DNA of 29,190 nucleotides from Auxenochlorella pyrenoidosa (Eukaryota; Chlorophyta; Trebouxiophyceae; Chlorellales; Chlorellaceae). The stretch spans positions 883,625 to 912,814 of the forward strand of contig KQ481993.1 of the NCBI GenBank assembly GCA_001430745.1, written 5' to 3'. The notes under the pieces were generated by a model. The model did not search any database. It saw only the letters and a list, made by a program, of their open reading frames with translations, and was not told the origin of the DNA. A program made the position numbers and the translations under genes. The first letter of the stretch is position 1; the number at the start of each line of letters is the position of its first letter. Positions 19,626 to 29,190 of this stretch are shown here, piece after piece.

Positions 19626-22600
19626 TCAGCCGCTGCCAGGGGTCCCTGCGGGCGGGCCCGCCGCCGCCTCCACCTGCGGCTGCTGTCCCACCGCGCTGTA
19701 CAGAAGGCGGTTGGGCGTGCCCGCCTTGAACTTGGTGGCCTGGATCTTGTTGGGGGTGGTGCCGCCGATGATGGCGGAGGACACGTCGCGCGGCGCAGCG
19801 GTCGGGTTGTTTCCAAGGTATATCGCCGCCACGCCTGCGCGGCAGGACGGGGCATGCGCGGAGCGTTGTGCGCAGGGACATGCGCAGGGCTGGCCTGGCA
19901 GAGAAGGCAAATACAGAGGAAGGGATGCTCGGGCAACACCTGCAAGCCCTGCGCTGACCAGAACCCACAACGCCTGCACTTGCCAGGCACGTGGGCGCTC
20001 TTCCCAGCACAAGCGTGCATTGTGACAGAGGAATGCACCACACCCGGCTCGACAGCTGTCGAATGTTCTCCCCCATTTCTGCGGCAGCAGCACCCACCTG
20101 CCACGTGGGGGACAGACATGGATGTGCCGCTGGCGTAGGTGTAGGCGCTGTCAGTGACTGCCTCACAGCGCGAGGGGCCGCCGCAGGCAGAGTAGATGTC
20201 CACGCCCGGTGCAAAGAGGTCCAGGCAGGGGCCTGCAGTGGGCAGTGGGCGCGGTTGGCCAGAGGCGCTCAGGGCGACTGGCAGCAAAGGCGTGGTGAGG
20301 TGCCGAGCAGGGGTGCAGCCCTGCCGAGTCAGGGAGGGACGCTGCATGAACACCACTGCCTCTGCCGCTGCCACCGCCACTGCCCCGCGCTGGTGGGGGC
20401 TGCCGGCTGGGCACTGGGGCAGATCTGTCACGGCTGGAATCCGGGGGCTTGCTCCCCTCTGCCTTGTGAATGCGCGGCTTTGCGCGCTTGTGGATCAGGC
20501 AGCCGCAGTCCTCTGCAGGATCGCCCCTGGGAGCGGCGTTTCACAGCTGCTGCAGGGAGTGGGGCGCCACCCAGCTCAGCGCCCCCCAGTGTCAGTCCCT
20601 GGCCGGTCACCTGTGTTGGACCACTTGTAGATGTCCTCGGGGTCGCCTGCGGTGCAGGGTTTGGGTCAAGGGCGAAGTTTGACCAAGGCGCGCAGACTCA
20701 CACCCGCTGCGCTGGGCAAGCAGGCCTCGGCGGCGGGTGTGCAGTAAGCAGCGCCGGGCAGGGCAGCATCGCAAGCAAGGGCGCCCTTGCCAGCCAGCTG
20801 TGCCCGCACCTGCTTTGGTGCCGTTGGCCTTGGTGGGCACGTTGGAGGCAGCCACGGTGATGACCTCTGGCACGTTGGCTGCAAAGCACGAGGGGGGGCA
20901 GAGGGCACAGCGGGGGCTTTTGGACAGACCACAGCTGCCAACCATTCAGCCGCCTGCCTATGAATGCAACCAGCTGCGCTTCCCACCACGTTTTTCTCCT
21001 TTCCTGCGCCCAAGGCTCTGCCCTGGTCCACCCGCCTGCCTCCCCCCCACCCACCTGGCGCCACGTAGCAGGCGTCCACCCCGCTGTTGCCCGAGGCCAC
21101 CACCACCGTGACGCCGTGGTCGTTCACCAGCGAGCGCACCGCGTCCTCCAGTACCCGCGACCAGGAGCCGACCTGGAGGATGGCGGGGTGGGGGGGTGGG
21201 GGGGGTGGGGGGGGTCCCAAGGTGGGCCAGATGCAGGACGGGTGCAGGACAGGTGCAGGGCAGATGCACGGCGTGGGCGGGCGGGCCTGCATGGGGAGGA
21301 GCGAACAGAGGATGCGGGCATGCCGTGCTGCCCAGAAAGGGAGCAGGGGGTGCTGGCAGCTCCGGGGGGCCGCACCTGGATGCCGAGCGAGAGGGTCAGA
21401 ACTGCCGGGTTCTTGTGGTTTGCTGCAGGTGGGGAGGCAGGGCGGCGATTTGGGAGGATGGTGGGCCGCAGGCATGCTGCAGACCAGCAGCACAGCCAGC
21501 GCCCCTGCCGGTGGTTCTCCCTCTCCCATCAAGCGCAAGATTATCCGACAGTGCAGTCTGCCAACGTCCCCCCACCCCCACCCCGGCTCGGCTCACCCGC
21601 CACCCAGTCCAGCCCCGCCACTGTGTCTGAGATGGTGCCGCTGCCGGTGCAGTCCAGGATGCGCACCGCCACCACCTCGGCCTCCTTGGCCACCCCCACC
21701 TGCAGGCCGATGGCGGTGCCCGCCACGTGGGTGCCTGCACCGAGGGGGTTTGGGGTGGGGTGGGTGGGGTTGGGGGGGTGGGGTGGGGGGGGCCAGCACG
21801 GCAACTGGGTGGGCCATGGGTGCTGGGCGGCGCGGGGCGCCGGGCCAGGCGTGGGCAGCCAGCGGCGCAGCATTGCTCTGGCAGCAGGCGGCGCGCTTGT
21901 GGAGGGCCGCCCCTGCGGTTGCACGGCCCTGCCCACCGTGACCATCGCAGTCATCGGCGGCGTAGTCGTCCTCGACAAAGTCGTAGCCTGCAGAAGAGCA
22001 AGGCGGTGAATGGTGGCGTGCGTGGCCTGCGCGCAGCCAGCGGGCGTGGCTAGAAGGGCGCTGCAAATCACCATCACTCGGCCTTCCGCATCCCGCTCTG
22101 CCCGCGTGCCGGCTCAGGAGCAATGACGTCAACACTGGAGGGACCTGCCCCCATGCGCACCATGGAATGCGCGGGTGCGGGAGCCGTCCTGGGTGCGGAA
22201 CTCCTGGTGGCTGGCGCGGACGCCCGAGTCCACCACATAAATGGTGGCGCCCCGGCCGGTGCCGACCGTCGTGGCTGCATCAAGAGGGGAAGGCAAGCGG
22301 CGATGCACAGGTGAGCTGGCCCAGGCGTGCACACTGGGGCAGCGGGGGCTCTGCCGCGTGCCCGGGCCACAATTCGCCGGCCGGTTGGGGCGGTGTGCAC
22401 GCGGCTCAGCACATTTACTCATAAAACAGAAGCCGCCGCCACGGCGCTGTGCCCCCCCTCCCCCAGCGCCCGGCACCCCACCCGAACCGTAGGTGTAGGC
22501 GCCGTCCAGGGGGAGGTCTCGCTGGTCCAGGCGGTCCAGGTTCCACAGCCGGGGGTCCACGGTCTGCCGGGGGGGTGGGGGAGGGGGCGGGTTTGAGGGA

Positions 22601-23965
22601 GCACACGTGGTGTTGAGGTCGGTGGGACCCCAGGTAGTTTTGCAATTGAGCACCCTGGGACCAGCAGGGCAGCTGCCACTACCATGGGCTGTCTTGCCCT
22701 CCCGTGCCCACCCATACACACCTGGCGCTTGGGGCCCAGCAGGCTGATGTTGGCGCCCTGGCTGATGGCAAAGGGGTCCAGCAGGCCGCCCTCGCTGGCC
22801 GGGGTGCGCTGCCGCTCTGCAGGGGCGGCAGCACGGGCAGCTCCAGTGTTGTTGGAATCGAGGCATGCATGTAAACGGGGGCTCCCAGATACCCTTCAGG
22901 CAGCGGCGGCCACGAAGTCAAAACGAGCAGGCGACTCTGCATCACCAGGGCAGCAACCCAACTACCACCCACCTTCAAAGGACTGGACCTTGGGCACCTC
23001 CTGCACCGAGGAGGATGCCTGCAGCGAGCGCCGCACCGCCGCCTGCGGGCCGCCGGGCTGCTGCTGCACGCCACCAGGCTGCGGGCCCGCGCCGCCTGCC
23101 GCAGGCCACGTGGGGATGCCCTCAGCCTTGTACACCTAGCGGCGAGTCGCGGGGGGGAGGAGCGAAGGGGGGACTGCTGAGGTGTGGGACGCCCGGGCTG
23201 ACTGCATGCAAGGCAGGCCGCCGCTGCGTGCGCGGCTGCCCTGCCTGCCCGCCGCTTGCTTCTTGCTCTGCCGGCCCACAGGCCCCAGGAGCTGCAGCCA
23301 GCAGCGCCCCACCTTGCCGTCGGGCTCTTTGTAGAAGATGGCGCCCGGCAGGCAGCGCTCCAGCCGCGTGAGGTCGCCAGAGCTGAACTCGCCAGCGAAC
23401 CCTGCAGGGGAGCAGGTGCCGCGGCAGAGCTGAGCGGAGAGAGTGCAGTGCTGCCAGGGTGCCTCGCCAGGCAGGATTGTCCAGGCTAGCAGCTGGTCTG
23501 CCGAAAAGGGCAAGTTGAACGGGCTGGGGCTCTGAGCAGCTGTACACTAAGCCGCACCCGCTCACCGATGATTGTTGAGGAGTAGATGCGGCGGCACATG
23601 CCGGGCATGTGGCAGTCTGCCGGCAGGCCCAGCCCGCGGTGGAAGAGGCGGAAGAGGATGGGCGAGGGGGTGCACATGGCGCGCAGCGCCGCCAGCGAGG
23701 CGGCGTCGCGGAACACAACAATCAGGGAAAACTTTGTTGGCTCTGCTGGCGCGGCTGCAGGGCTGCTGGTGCCTGCCGCGACTGCTGCTGCCGCCGAGGG
23801 GCTGGCAGCAGTGGGCAAGGCTGCGCCCTGCGGCGCGCCTGCCACTGCTGCCACCAGCGGCGCTTCTGCCAGCGGTGCGGGCTGCCCTGCTGCGCTGTCT
23901 GAGCCGGTCAGCAGCACAACACAGAGAATAACGGCTAGCTTACATCTGCTGCCAGCAGCGTTCAT
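19626..23965 (-). CDS. Subtilisin-like serine protease, proteinase K type (S8), secreted, 581 aa
   Basis: Fourteen exons on the minus strand: 23965-23566, 23401-23313, 23135-22973, 22816-22722, 22563-22482, 22274-22161, 21987-21937, 21734-21597, 21422-21376, 21172-21055, 20878-20810, 20646-20611, 20232-20098 and 19834-19626. Residues 1-27 are a signal peptide. About 78-163 is an I9-type propeptide (KFSLIVVFRD to AIFYKEPDGK). A Gly/Gln/Pro-rich linker precedes WNLDRLDQRDLPLDGAYTY, a hallmark of proteinase K-like enzymes. The catalytic triad is complete: Asp292 (YVVDSGV), His331 (DGHGTHVAG) and Ser505 (GTSMSVPHVAG), with oxyanion Asn422 (VASGNSG). The enzyme should be an autoprocessed extracellular or vacuolar endopeptidase. 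The C-terminal tail after LLYSAVGQQP is Pro/Gly/Ala-rich. The exon 5 donor could alternatively be six bases earlier (TAC G|GTTCGG) without changing phase. Confidence 0.92.
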
Positions 23966-24939
23966 GGCTGCAAGCTGGGGTGGGTGCGGCGGGCGCGGCC
24001 GGCAGGCGCGCGGCTGGACGCTGCCGCCAGCAACCTGCTCCGGCGCTGCTGCTCCACCAAGCCGCTGCTGTCTGCTTGTCTAGCGCTGCCCAACGTCCTG
24101 CTCACCGCCGAAGAGGGTGGGCCGCGAGCCCGACAGTGCCAGCGTTAATTTCTTCAGCCTGCTGGCTGCTTGTGGCTGGTAACGGGCAGAGCAGTGAGCT
24201 TCTGGGCGCCAGCAGGCGTTCCCAGCGCAGGTCCTCGGCCGAGGGTGTTTGAGTAAGACCGAGAGCGCGAGATATCAGTCTACAGTTTGAAGACTGCTGA
24301 GATGAATGAAAGGCGGAGCAAGGTCGAGCAGAGCAAAGGCTCAGCCAGCGGCGCTGCCAGCGGGGTGCCAGATGGTGGACGGCATCGCCAGCTTCCCATG
24401 CACCGGCACCCTCTTGACTGCCAAAGCTAGCTAGCTGATTGCTCGTTCCCTCATTTCGAATTGTTCTTCCCAGTCGAATGGGTCCTTTTTGCGGGCTATG
24501 TGTGAAAGAAGATTGCGACCGAGGCTTGAGCCAGCACCAGGCAAGTTCCTTTCAGTACAAGGCTAATGGTTTGGATTTGGCCGGTACTTGGGGCTCCTCT
24601 CCTTCGTGCATCGTTTTCGAAAAGACAGATGGTGCAATCTTGAACATGGAACATTGCGGCGGAGGTGTGCGAACTGGCTGGGCATGAAAGCGGTGTGCCT
24701 GCTCGTCTTCCCCGGCTCGTGCTGATGCTTGCTGCGCTGCCAAAGGTACTTGCCTGAGCTTGATACTTAGCAATTTGCGTGTTTCAATCTGTGTTGGTAT
24801 TGTTGAAAAGAAAAGAATGTTTCAGACAAGGGAGGCACCGAGCTTCTCCGTCTGTTGCTCTTGTTGAAGGGCATCAGGGCGTGGCTGCTGGCAGGTGGCG
24901 GTCCTCTGCTGCCAGTGCTGCACACCTGTGCACAGCCCA
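23966..24939. other. Intergenic stretch upstream of the subtilase
   Basis: These 974 bases lie between the subtilase start (23965) and the stop of the Josephin gene (24940), both on the minus strand. The stretch from about 24240 to 24840 is clearly less GC-rich than the genes. It holds an 82-codon open frame (24439-24687, plus) with no recognised motif. No minus-strand TGTAA was found close to the Josephin stop. Confidence 0.5.
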
Positions 24940-27930
24940 TCAGGTCATCTCCACAGTCACCAGCTCCTTGTGCCCCACGCCCGCGTCCGCCAGGCTGGCG
25001 TCCCAGTCGGCCAGAACCCTCCGCGGAAAGCCCGCCGCCAGCTGGCAGCGCCCGCCTGCCACGTCAGCGCGCTGCACCGCCGCAAACGCCGCCAAGTGCC
25101 CGACCGTGTCGTGCGCTGCCCGGAAGCGCCGGCTGGCGCGGCCGCCGCCCGGGAGGCGGAGTGCCACCTCTATGGCGCCCTCCTCCCCTGCCTCTGGCTC
25201 TGCGCCCAGCTCCGGCAACCGCTGGACAGGCGCTGTCGATGCGGCATGCTGCTCGGCTGGTGCCGCCGGCGGTAGCGCGGTCACCCGCTCTGCCCCCGCC
25301 GGTTCCTCCGCCGCGGGCTGCGCCTCCTGCTGGTGCTGCAGCGAGGCAGCAATGGCTGCTGCGAGCTCCGGGTCCTCGTCGTCATCCACAGGCATCGCGT
25401 CATCCGCCGGCGCTGGTGCCGCCTGCTGCTGCCGCGCCTGCGCCGGGTCGCCGCTGCCGCTGCCGTGCGCCAGGCTGGCAGCGATGGCGGCCGCCAGGTC
25501 GGCATCCTCGTCATCGCCATGCTGAGCTGGCGGCGCGCGCGGCGCGCCCCACGCGCTGCGCGCGGGCTGCGCCCCGCCGCCGCTGCCGCCTGGGTGGTCT
25601 GCCATGCTGGCGGCCAGCGCCCTGGCAAGCTCGGGGTCGTCGCCCTGGCAAGCACGGCAGATGCAGGAGCAGGAGAGAGGGCAGTTAAGGCAGCGCGCAG
25701 AAACCGAGAGGCGGCGGGCGACGGCAGGCGGTGGAGCAGCTGGGTTGGGCGGTTTGTGACAACGGCTCCCCAGAGGGGGCAGTCTGTTGCTGTTGCTGCT
25801 GTCACAGCAAAATCGCTTTGACAGGCCAGGCTAGGCGCGTTCCCCTCAAGTCAAATTCCAGACGTGCACCCCGTGCCCCCCCACCCCCCCCCACCCCACA
25901 CACCCACCCACCCACACCTGCATGTCGTCGTCCTGGCCCCCATCCTCCAGCGCACGCTTGGCGCCCGGCCGGCGCAGTACCATCCACGTCCCCTTGCCCT
26001 CGCTGGCCTTGCCCAGCACCCCCTGCACGGTGGCCTTGGCGTAGCCCTGCTCCTTGAGCTGCTTGCGCTCCTGTGGGGAGGGGGCCGGGCAAGTGGCGGC
26101 AGCAGGGGCGTGGTGGGTTTGCGACGCTGAGTGTGAAGCTCGCGGCCTCGGTGCGAGCTCAATGCGACGCAAGCGTGTCTGGCCATGCCCAGCACGCAAT
26201 TGAAGGGGTTCAAGGCTGTCGACGGTCCAAATTAAGTGCACCAGCTCTCATCAAGAGGTCCCCGCCGGACCTACATGCCTGCCTCTGCACTCAGCAAGAA
26301 CATCACATCAAACTGGCCGGGTCTCTGCCCGCCCACCTCTGTGGCCGCCCGCGCCTCCTCCGGCGTAAACCACCGCCCCGCCAGGCCCGGCACCGCGCGC
26401 TCCCCCTCGCTGGCCGGCAGCTGCGGCGGTGGCAGGTCGCCCGTGATGACAAAAATCTGCTGGGCGCAAGGGCGGAGGGCAGACGGGGCCGCGGTGGAGG
26501 CGTGCCCCGTGCAGCCTGGCCCTCACACGCACAGAGGCTGCGCCCTGTGGGGGCCTGCCCTCCGCGGCACGCCCCTTGCGCCCAGCCTCACTATCCCAGC
26601 CAACTCCTCACTGCCCAACACCGCCGGCCCCTTCCCCTGTCCAACAAACGCAACACACGCACCCCCCCCCCCCCACCCCCCACCCCCCCCCCCCCACCCC
26701 GCGCCCGCCCACCGTGTACCCCTCCTCCTGCAGCGAGCCCAGGTAGGCGGCCAGGTGGAAGGCGGAGAGCGGCTCAGGAGAGCCATACACAGAGTTCAGG
26801 TTCCACCACTGGCCGTGGATGGCCCGCACCGTGAACCAGTGCTCCTGCCGGGGAGGGGCGCCGGCAAGGGCGGGAGGGAGAGGGTGGGGAGGGAGGGCGG
26901 GGCGGCACTTGAGCTCCCGCAGGCCAGGGAAATAGATGGCGAGCCTGCTGCGAGGCAGCCCGCTGACTGAGGGAGGCCCTGGTAGCCTGCGCATGCGTGG
27001 CCTGCAGGCACGTCACCATCCGCCAGAGGGCTGGGCAGCGCGCAGCCCGGCGGCCCCCGGCCGCACCTGCAGGTTGCAGATGAAGGCCTGCTGGGTGGTG
27101 GGGTCGGCGCGCGCGGCCGCCGCGTCGGGGCTGCGCAGCGGCACCGCCTGCAGGCCAAACACCTCAAGCGCGCGCGCCAGGACCTGCGGGAGGGGTGCGC
27201 AGGAAGAGCACGGCCTCACTGTGCAGGGCTGCATGGCAGGAGAGTTGCCCTCTCAAGTCTTCGTGCAGCCTGCCGCCATAATGCGTGCCCTCCTACCGCC
27301 CCGCCCGCCCTCGCGCCTGCGAGCTGAACATGCCCGAGTCGTCCAGGTTGCCAAACTCTCCCTCAATGCCGCCGCCGCCCATCAGTTCGCGCTCCGCCGC
27401 GTCCAGCTCGTGAGCAATGGTGGCCAGGTCCAGCTCGCTGCGGCAGGCGGGATGGGCACCAAGGGCGGCGGCCCGATAAGGGCAGAATGAAAGGGCGAAA
27501 CTGCCGACAGTGTAAGGGAGGCCACGACTTGCTAAAAATTTAATGCACTGTTGATGGAAGTGCAGCAAGGCAGGGGAATGTGGAACAACAGGCATGACAA
27601 AGAAAGGCAACACGTGCGGAGGCGGCGGCAGCAAGCGGCGGCAGGGAGGCTGAAGCAGGTGGACAGCTCAAGCCGCCAGGCCTTCACATCGATTTCCTGG
27701 TAGCCTGCGATCACTTGCATGCGACTGCGCCTACCTAAAGTGGGGCGCTTGCAACAAAGTGTTCAGTGCGTGAACTCCTGCAGGCAAGGAGCGGTCACCG
27801 GCAATCGTTACATATACAAGAGTGACAGGTCGATCAACAGAGCTGAACGGATCAAGCACTAGACCTCACCACAGAGGGCGCCCTCTTGGGTCTCGTGGTA
27901 TATCAAGTCTGCCCGGTCCAGCGGCTCCAT
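24940..27930 (-). CDS. Ataxin-3-like deubiquitinase: Josephin domain, three UIMs and C-terminal UBX, 483 aa
   Basis: Eight exons on the minus strand: 27930-27870, 27777-27735, 27437-27317, 27183-27067, 26844-26713, 26456-26337, 26070-25918 and 25644-24940. The Josephin domain spans about residues 1-165. Its catalytic Cys20 is in YHETQEGALCG, followed by VHALNTLLQAPHF, LATIAHELDAAERELM, NLDDSGMFSSQ, VLARALEVFGLQAVPL, His116 (EHWFTVR), Asn131 (WWNLNS), LAAYLGSLQEEGYT and IFVITGDLP. Three ubiquitin-interacting motifs follow the DDPELARALAASM pattern (DDPELARALAASM, DADLAAAIAASL, DPELAAAIAASLQ). The last 75 or so residues form a UBX-like fold with IEVALRLPGG, RRFRAAHDTV, FAAVQ and the p97-binding type GFPRRVL. 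The enzyme should trim polyubiquitin and dock on Cdc48/p97. Exon 3 ends in a GC donor, required by frame and homology. Human ataxin-3 has UIMs but no UBX. Confidence 0.9.
26662..26695 (+). repeat. C-rich low-complexity tract (C13-A-C6-A-C13) in the Josephin gene
   Basis: The plus strand reads C13, A, C6, A, C13. On the coding (minus) strand it is a G-rich block starting about 18 nt beyond the exon 5 donor. It has G-quadruplex potential. Confidence 0.9.
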
Positions 27931-28382
27931 GATGGCAACAGTCGCGCGATCGGGGCATGTGCCAGGAAGCTTGGGGAAGCAAGGGGGCGGGTGAAGGTCT
28001 GTGCCAGCTGGGCGTGCCTCGAGGCACAGGGCTCTTGTTATGAGCATGCATGCCTGCTCACCACTCCGATCCAACATCCAACTGCCCTGCCCCACCCTCC
28101 AGGCGCTTCCCGAGACGCAGAAGCGGGCCGCAGTGAAGCCTAGGCACTGTCACCAGCCCCTGCGTCGCCCTCGGACTGAACAGCTCTCTGAGACGGCTGT
28201 CAAGAACTCGAAGGCAGCGCCGTGAGCGCAGAGAAGGGAGGCATACCAGCAGGCACCCACCCTGCCGCTGCTCCTGCTGCACCTGGTCGGCTGGTAAAGG
28301 TTGCCACCATCCTCGGCAGCCTCCTGCGTGACCTCTTCAGATTTTGGTATATATCGACAGGCTCTGAGACCGACTGGCAGAG
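27931..28382. promoter_or_regulatory. Divergent promoter region between the Josephin gene and a membrane protein gene
   Basis: The Josephin gene starts at 27930 (minus) and the predicted membrane protein starts at 28383 (plus), so these 452 bp should contain both promoters. The sequence GGTATATATCGAC at about 28346-28358 is TATA-like and lies 25-35 bp upstream of the plus-strand start codon. No coding frame with a motif was found. Confidence 0.4.
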
Positions 28383-29190
28383 ATGCTTGGTGCAAACAGC
28401 AGCTGGACGCCTCTGGCTGCCGCACCAGCAGCGCCGCCCGTTCGGCAGCATGGACTCTTGTTCGCTGATGATCGGACGCTGAGCCGCAAGGGTGAGCACA
28501 TGGCGGCCTGGCATGTGTTTGGGCTGCCTCACATCGATCGTCTGACTGGCCGGCACGCATCCAGCACTGAAAATGCCGCTCGCCCACCTTGCCTTGATGG
28601 TCCTTGCAGCGGCCAGCCGTTGGGCGGCAGCAGAGTGGCGCCTGTCGGCAGCTTCTGCTCTTCTGGGCCTGCTTGTCTTCCTGCTGAGTACCGTTTACTA
28701 CTCACACATCAGCCAGGCCACCGGTCAGGTGAGCTCGCAGTTTTTCACAGTGACGTGTGGCCTTTCAGCGAGAGCTCTTGGCGGGGAGTTGGGCGGGAAC
28801 ACCAGTGGGGGAGGATGCAACAGCCAGGGAGGCGACAGCCAGTGGCACACGCAATGCGGGTGTGCCCAGCCTGCTGTCACCAACACAAGCGAGAGTACCC
28901 TCCTCCTTCCCTGCAGCTGCTGGGAGGCATCCTGTTTGTGAGCGGCGCGGCGGGCGTGTGGGGCGGGCGGCGGCGCAGCGCGTCGCTGGTCAACCTGCAC
29001 CTGCTGGGCTGCCTGCTGGGCACGCTGCTGGCCTTCTCCCTGGTGTCAGAGGTGAGGCCCGGCCCCGGCGCTTGCCATTCATGGATGGTCGCTCGATGCC
29101 TCACGTGCACTAAGCGCTGGCCCTTCTCCCACCATCCCCTTGTCGCTTGCGTGCCAGATCTCCAGCAGGCCTGAGCAGGGGACCACACCC
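28383..29190 (+). CDS. Multi-pass membrane protein (5' part; runs off the window)
   Basis: Exons 28383-28491, 28610-28728, 28917-29051 and 29158 to beyond the window end; all GT-AG with consistent phases 1, 0, 0. After about 45 residues of soluble N-terminus (MLGANSSWTPLAAAP...) come three hydrophobic helices: LSAASALLGLLVFLLSTVYY, LLGGILFVSGAAGVWGG, and HLLGCLLGTLLAFSLVSE. A basic RRRSAS loop separates the second and third. The pattern of a first helix, a short loop, a Gly-rich second helix and a third helix resembles tetraspanin-like four-helix proteins, but the large extracellular loop and its cysteines would lie outside the window. I do not assign a family. The first exon is the least supported. 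Translation could instead begin at 28573, which reads through the acceptor region in frame. Confidence 0.55.

Noticed and set aside
21220..21270. Short GTGCAGG/ATGCAGG repeats in a subtilase intron as a minisatellite or regulatory array
   Set aside because: There are only a few imperfect copies in an intron already biased in composition, and nothing indicates function.
20960..22009. Long plus-strand open frame of 349 codons across the subtilase
   Set aside because: It runs antisense through several catalytic exons and introns of the protease and has no motif. The minus-strand exons carry the complete catalytic triad.
24439..24687. Plus-strand open frame of 82 codons in the AT-richer stretch upstream of the subtilase
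   Set aside because: It has no motif, no conserved-looking composition and no plausible splice partners. It lies where promoter sequence of the subtilase is expected.
1..29190. Search for tRNA, rRNA, transposon, viral or organelle-derived sequence
   Set aside because: No cloverleaf with box A/B, no terminal inverted repeats or transposase/reverse transcriptase motifs, and no organelle-like AT-rich coding sequence were seen by eye. A tool-based scan could still find small non-coding RNAs.

Overview
The window reads as a nuclear segment of a GC-rich green alga, most likely a Chlorella-like trebouxiophyte. The grounds are very high GC, genes split into many short exons, GTGAG/GTGGG donors, CTGCAG-type acceptors, TGTAA-type polyadenylation signals and plant/algal protein families. 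There are no bacterial-style operons, and I found no mobile element, CRISPR array or RNA gene. All gene models were built by hand from reading frame, splice phase and family similarity. Each exon chain keeps its frame from first to last exon, and whole-gene lengths are multiples of three.

Layout, left to right: (1) the 3' end of a TruA-type tRNA pseudouridine synthase (+); (2) a 69-aa single-pass membrane protein (+, four exons); (3) a 618-aa BTB/POZ protein (-, ten exons); (4) a secreted or lumenal, C-terminally anchored two-EF-hand protein (+), whose start codon is only 49 bp from that of gene 3; (5) AXR1/NAE1, the regulatory subunit of the NEDD8-activating E1 (-, twelve exons, 561 aa); (6) a FAM114/DUF719-like protein with a long Ala/Pro-rich N-terminus (+, nine exons, 937 aa); (7) a small Ala-rich single-pass membrane protein (-); (8) a proteinase K-like subtilase with signal peptide and I9-type propeptide (-, fourteen exons, 581 aa); (9) an ataxin-3 type Josephin deubiquitinase with three UIMs and a C-terminal UBX domain (-, eight exons, 483 aa); (10) the 5' end of a multi-pass membrane protein (+).

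Three of the ten genes belong to the ubiquitin/NEDD8 system: the NEDD8 E1 subunit, a BTB protein of the kind that can act as a CUL3 adaptor, and a Josephin-UIM-UBX deubiquitinase predicted to bind Cdc48. The most noteworthy observations are the Josephin-UIM-UBX architecture, a GC-AG intron in that gene forced by frame and homology, a consistent polarity of G-runs beside donors and C-runs beside acceptors, a duplicated splice donor in AXR1, and a stop codon built into a splice donor of the BTB gene.
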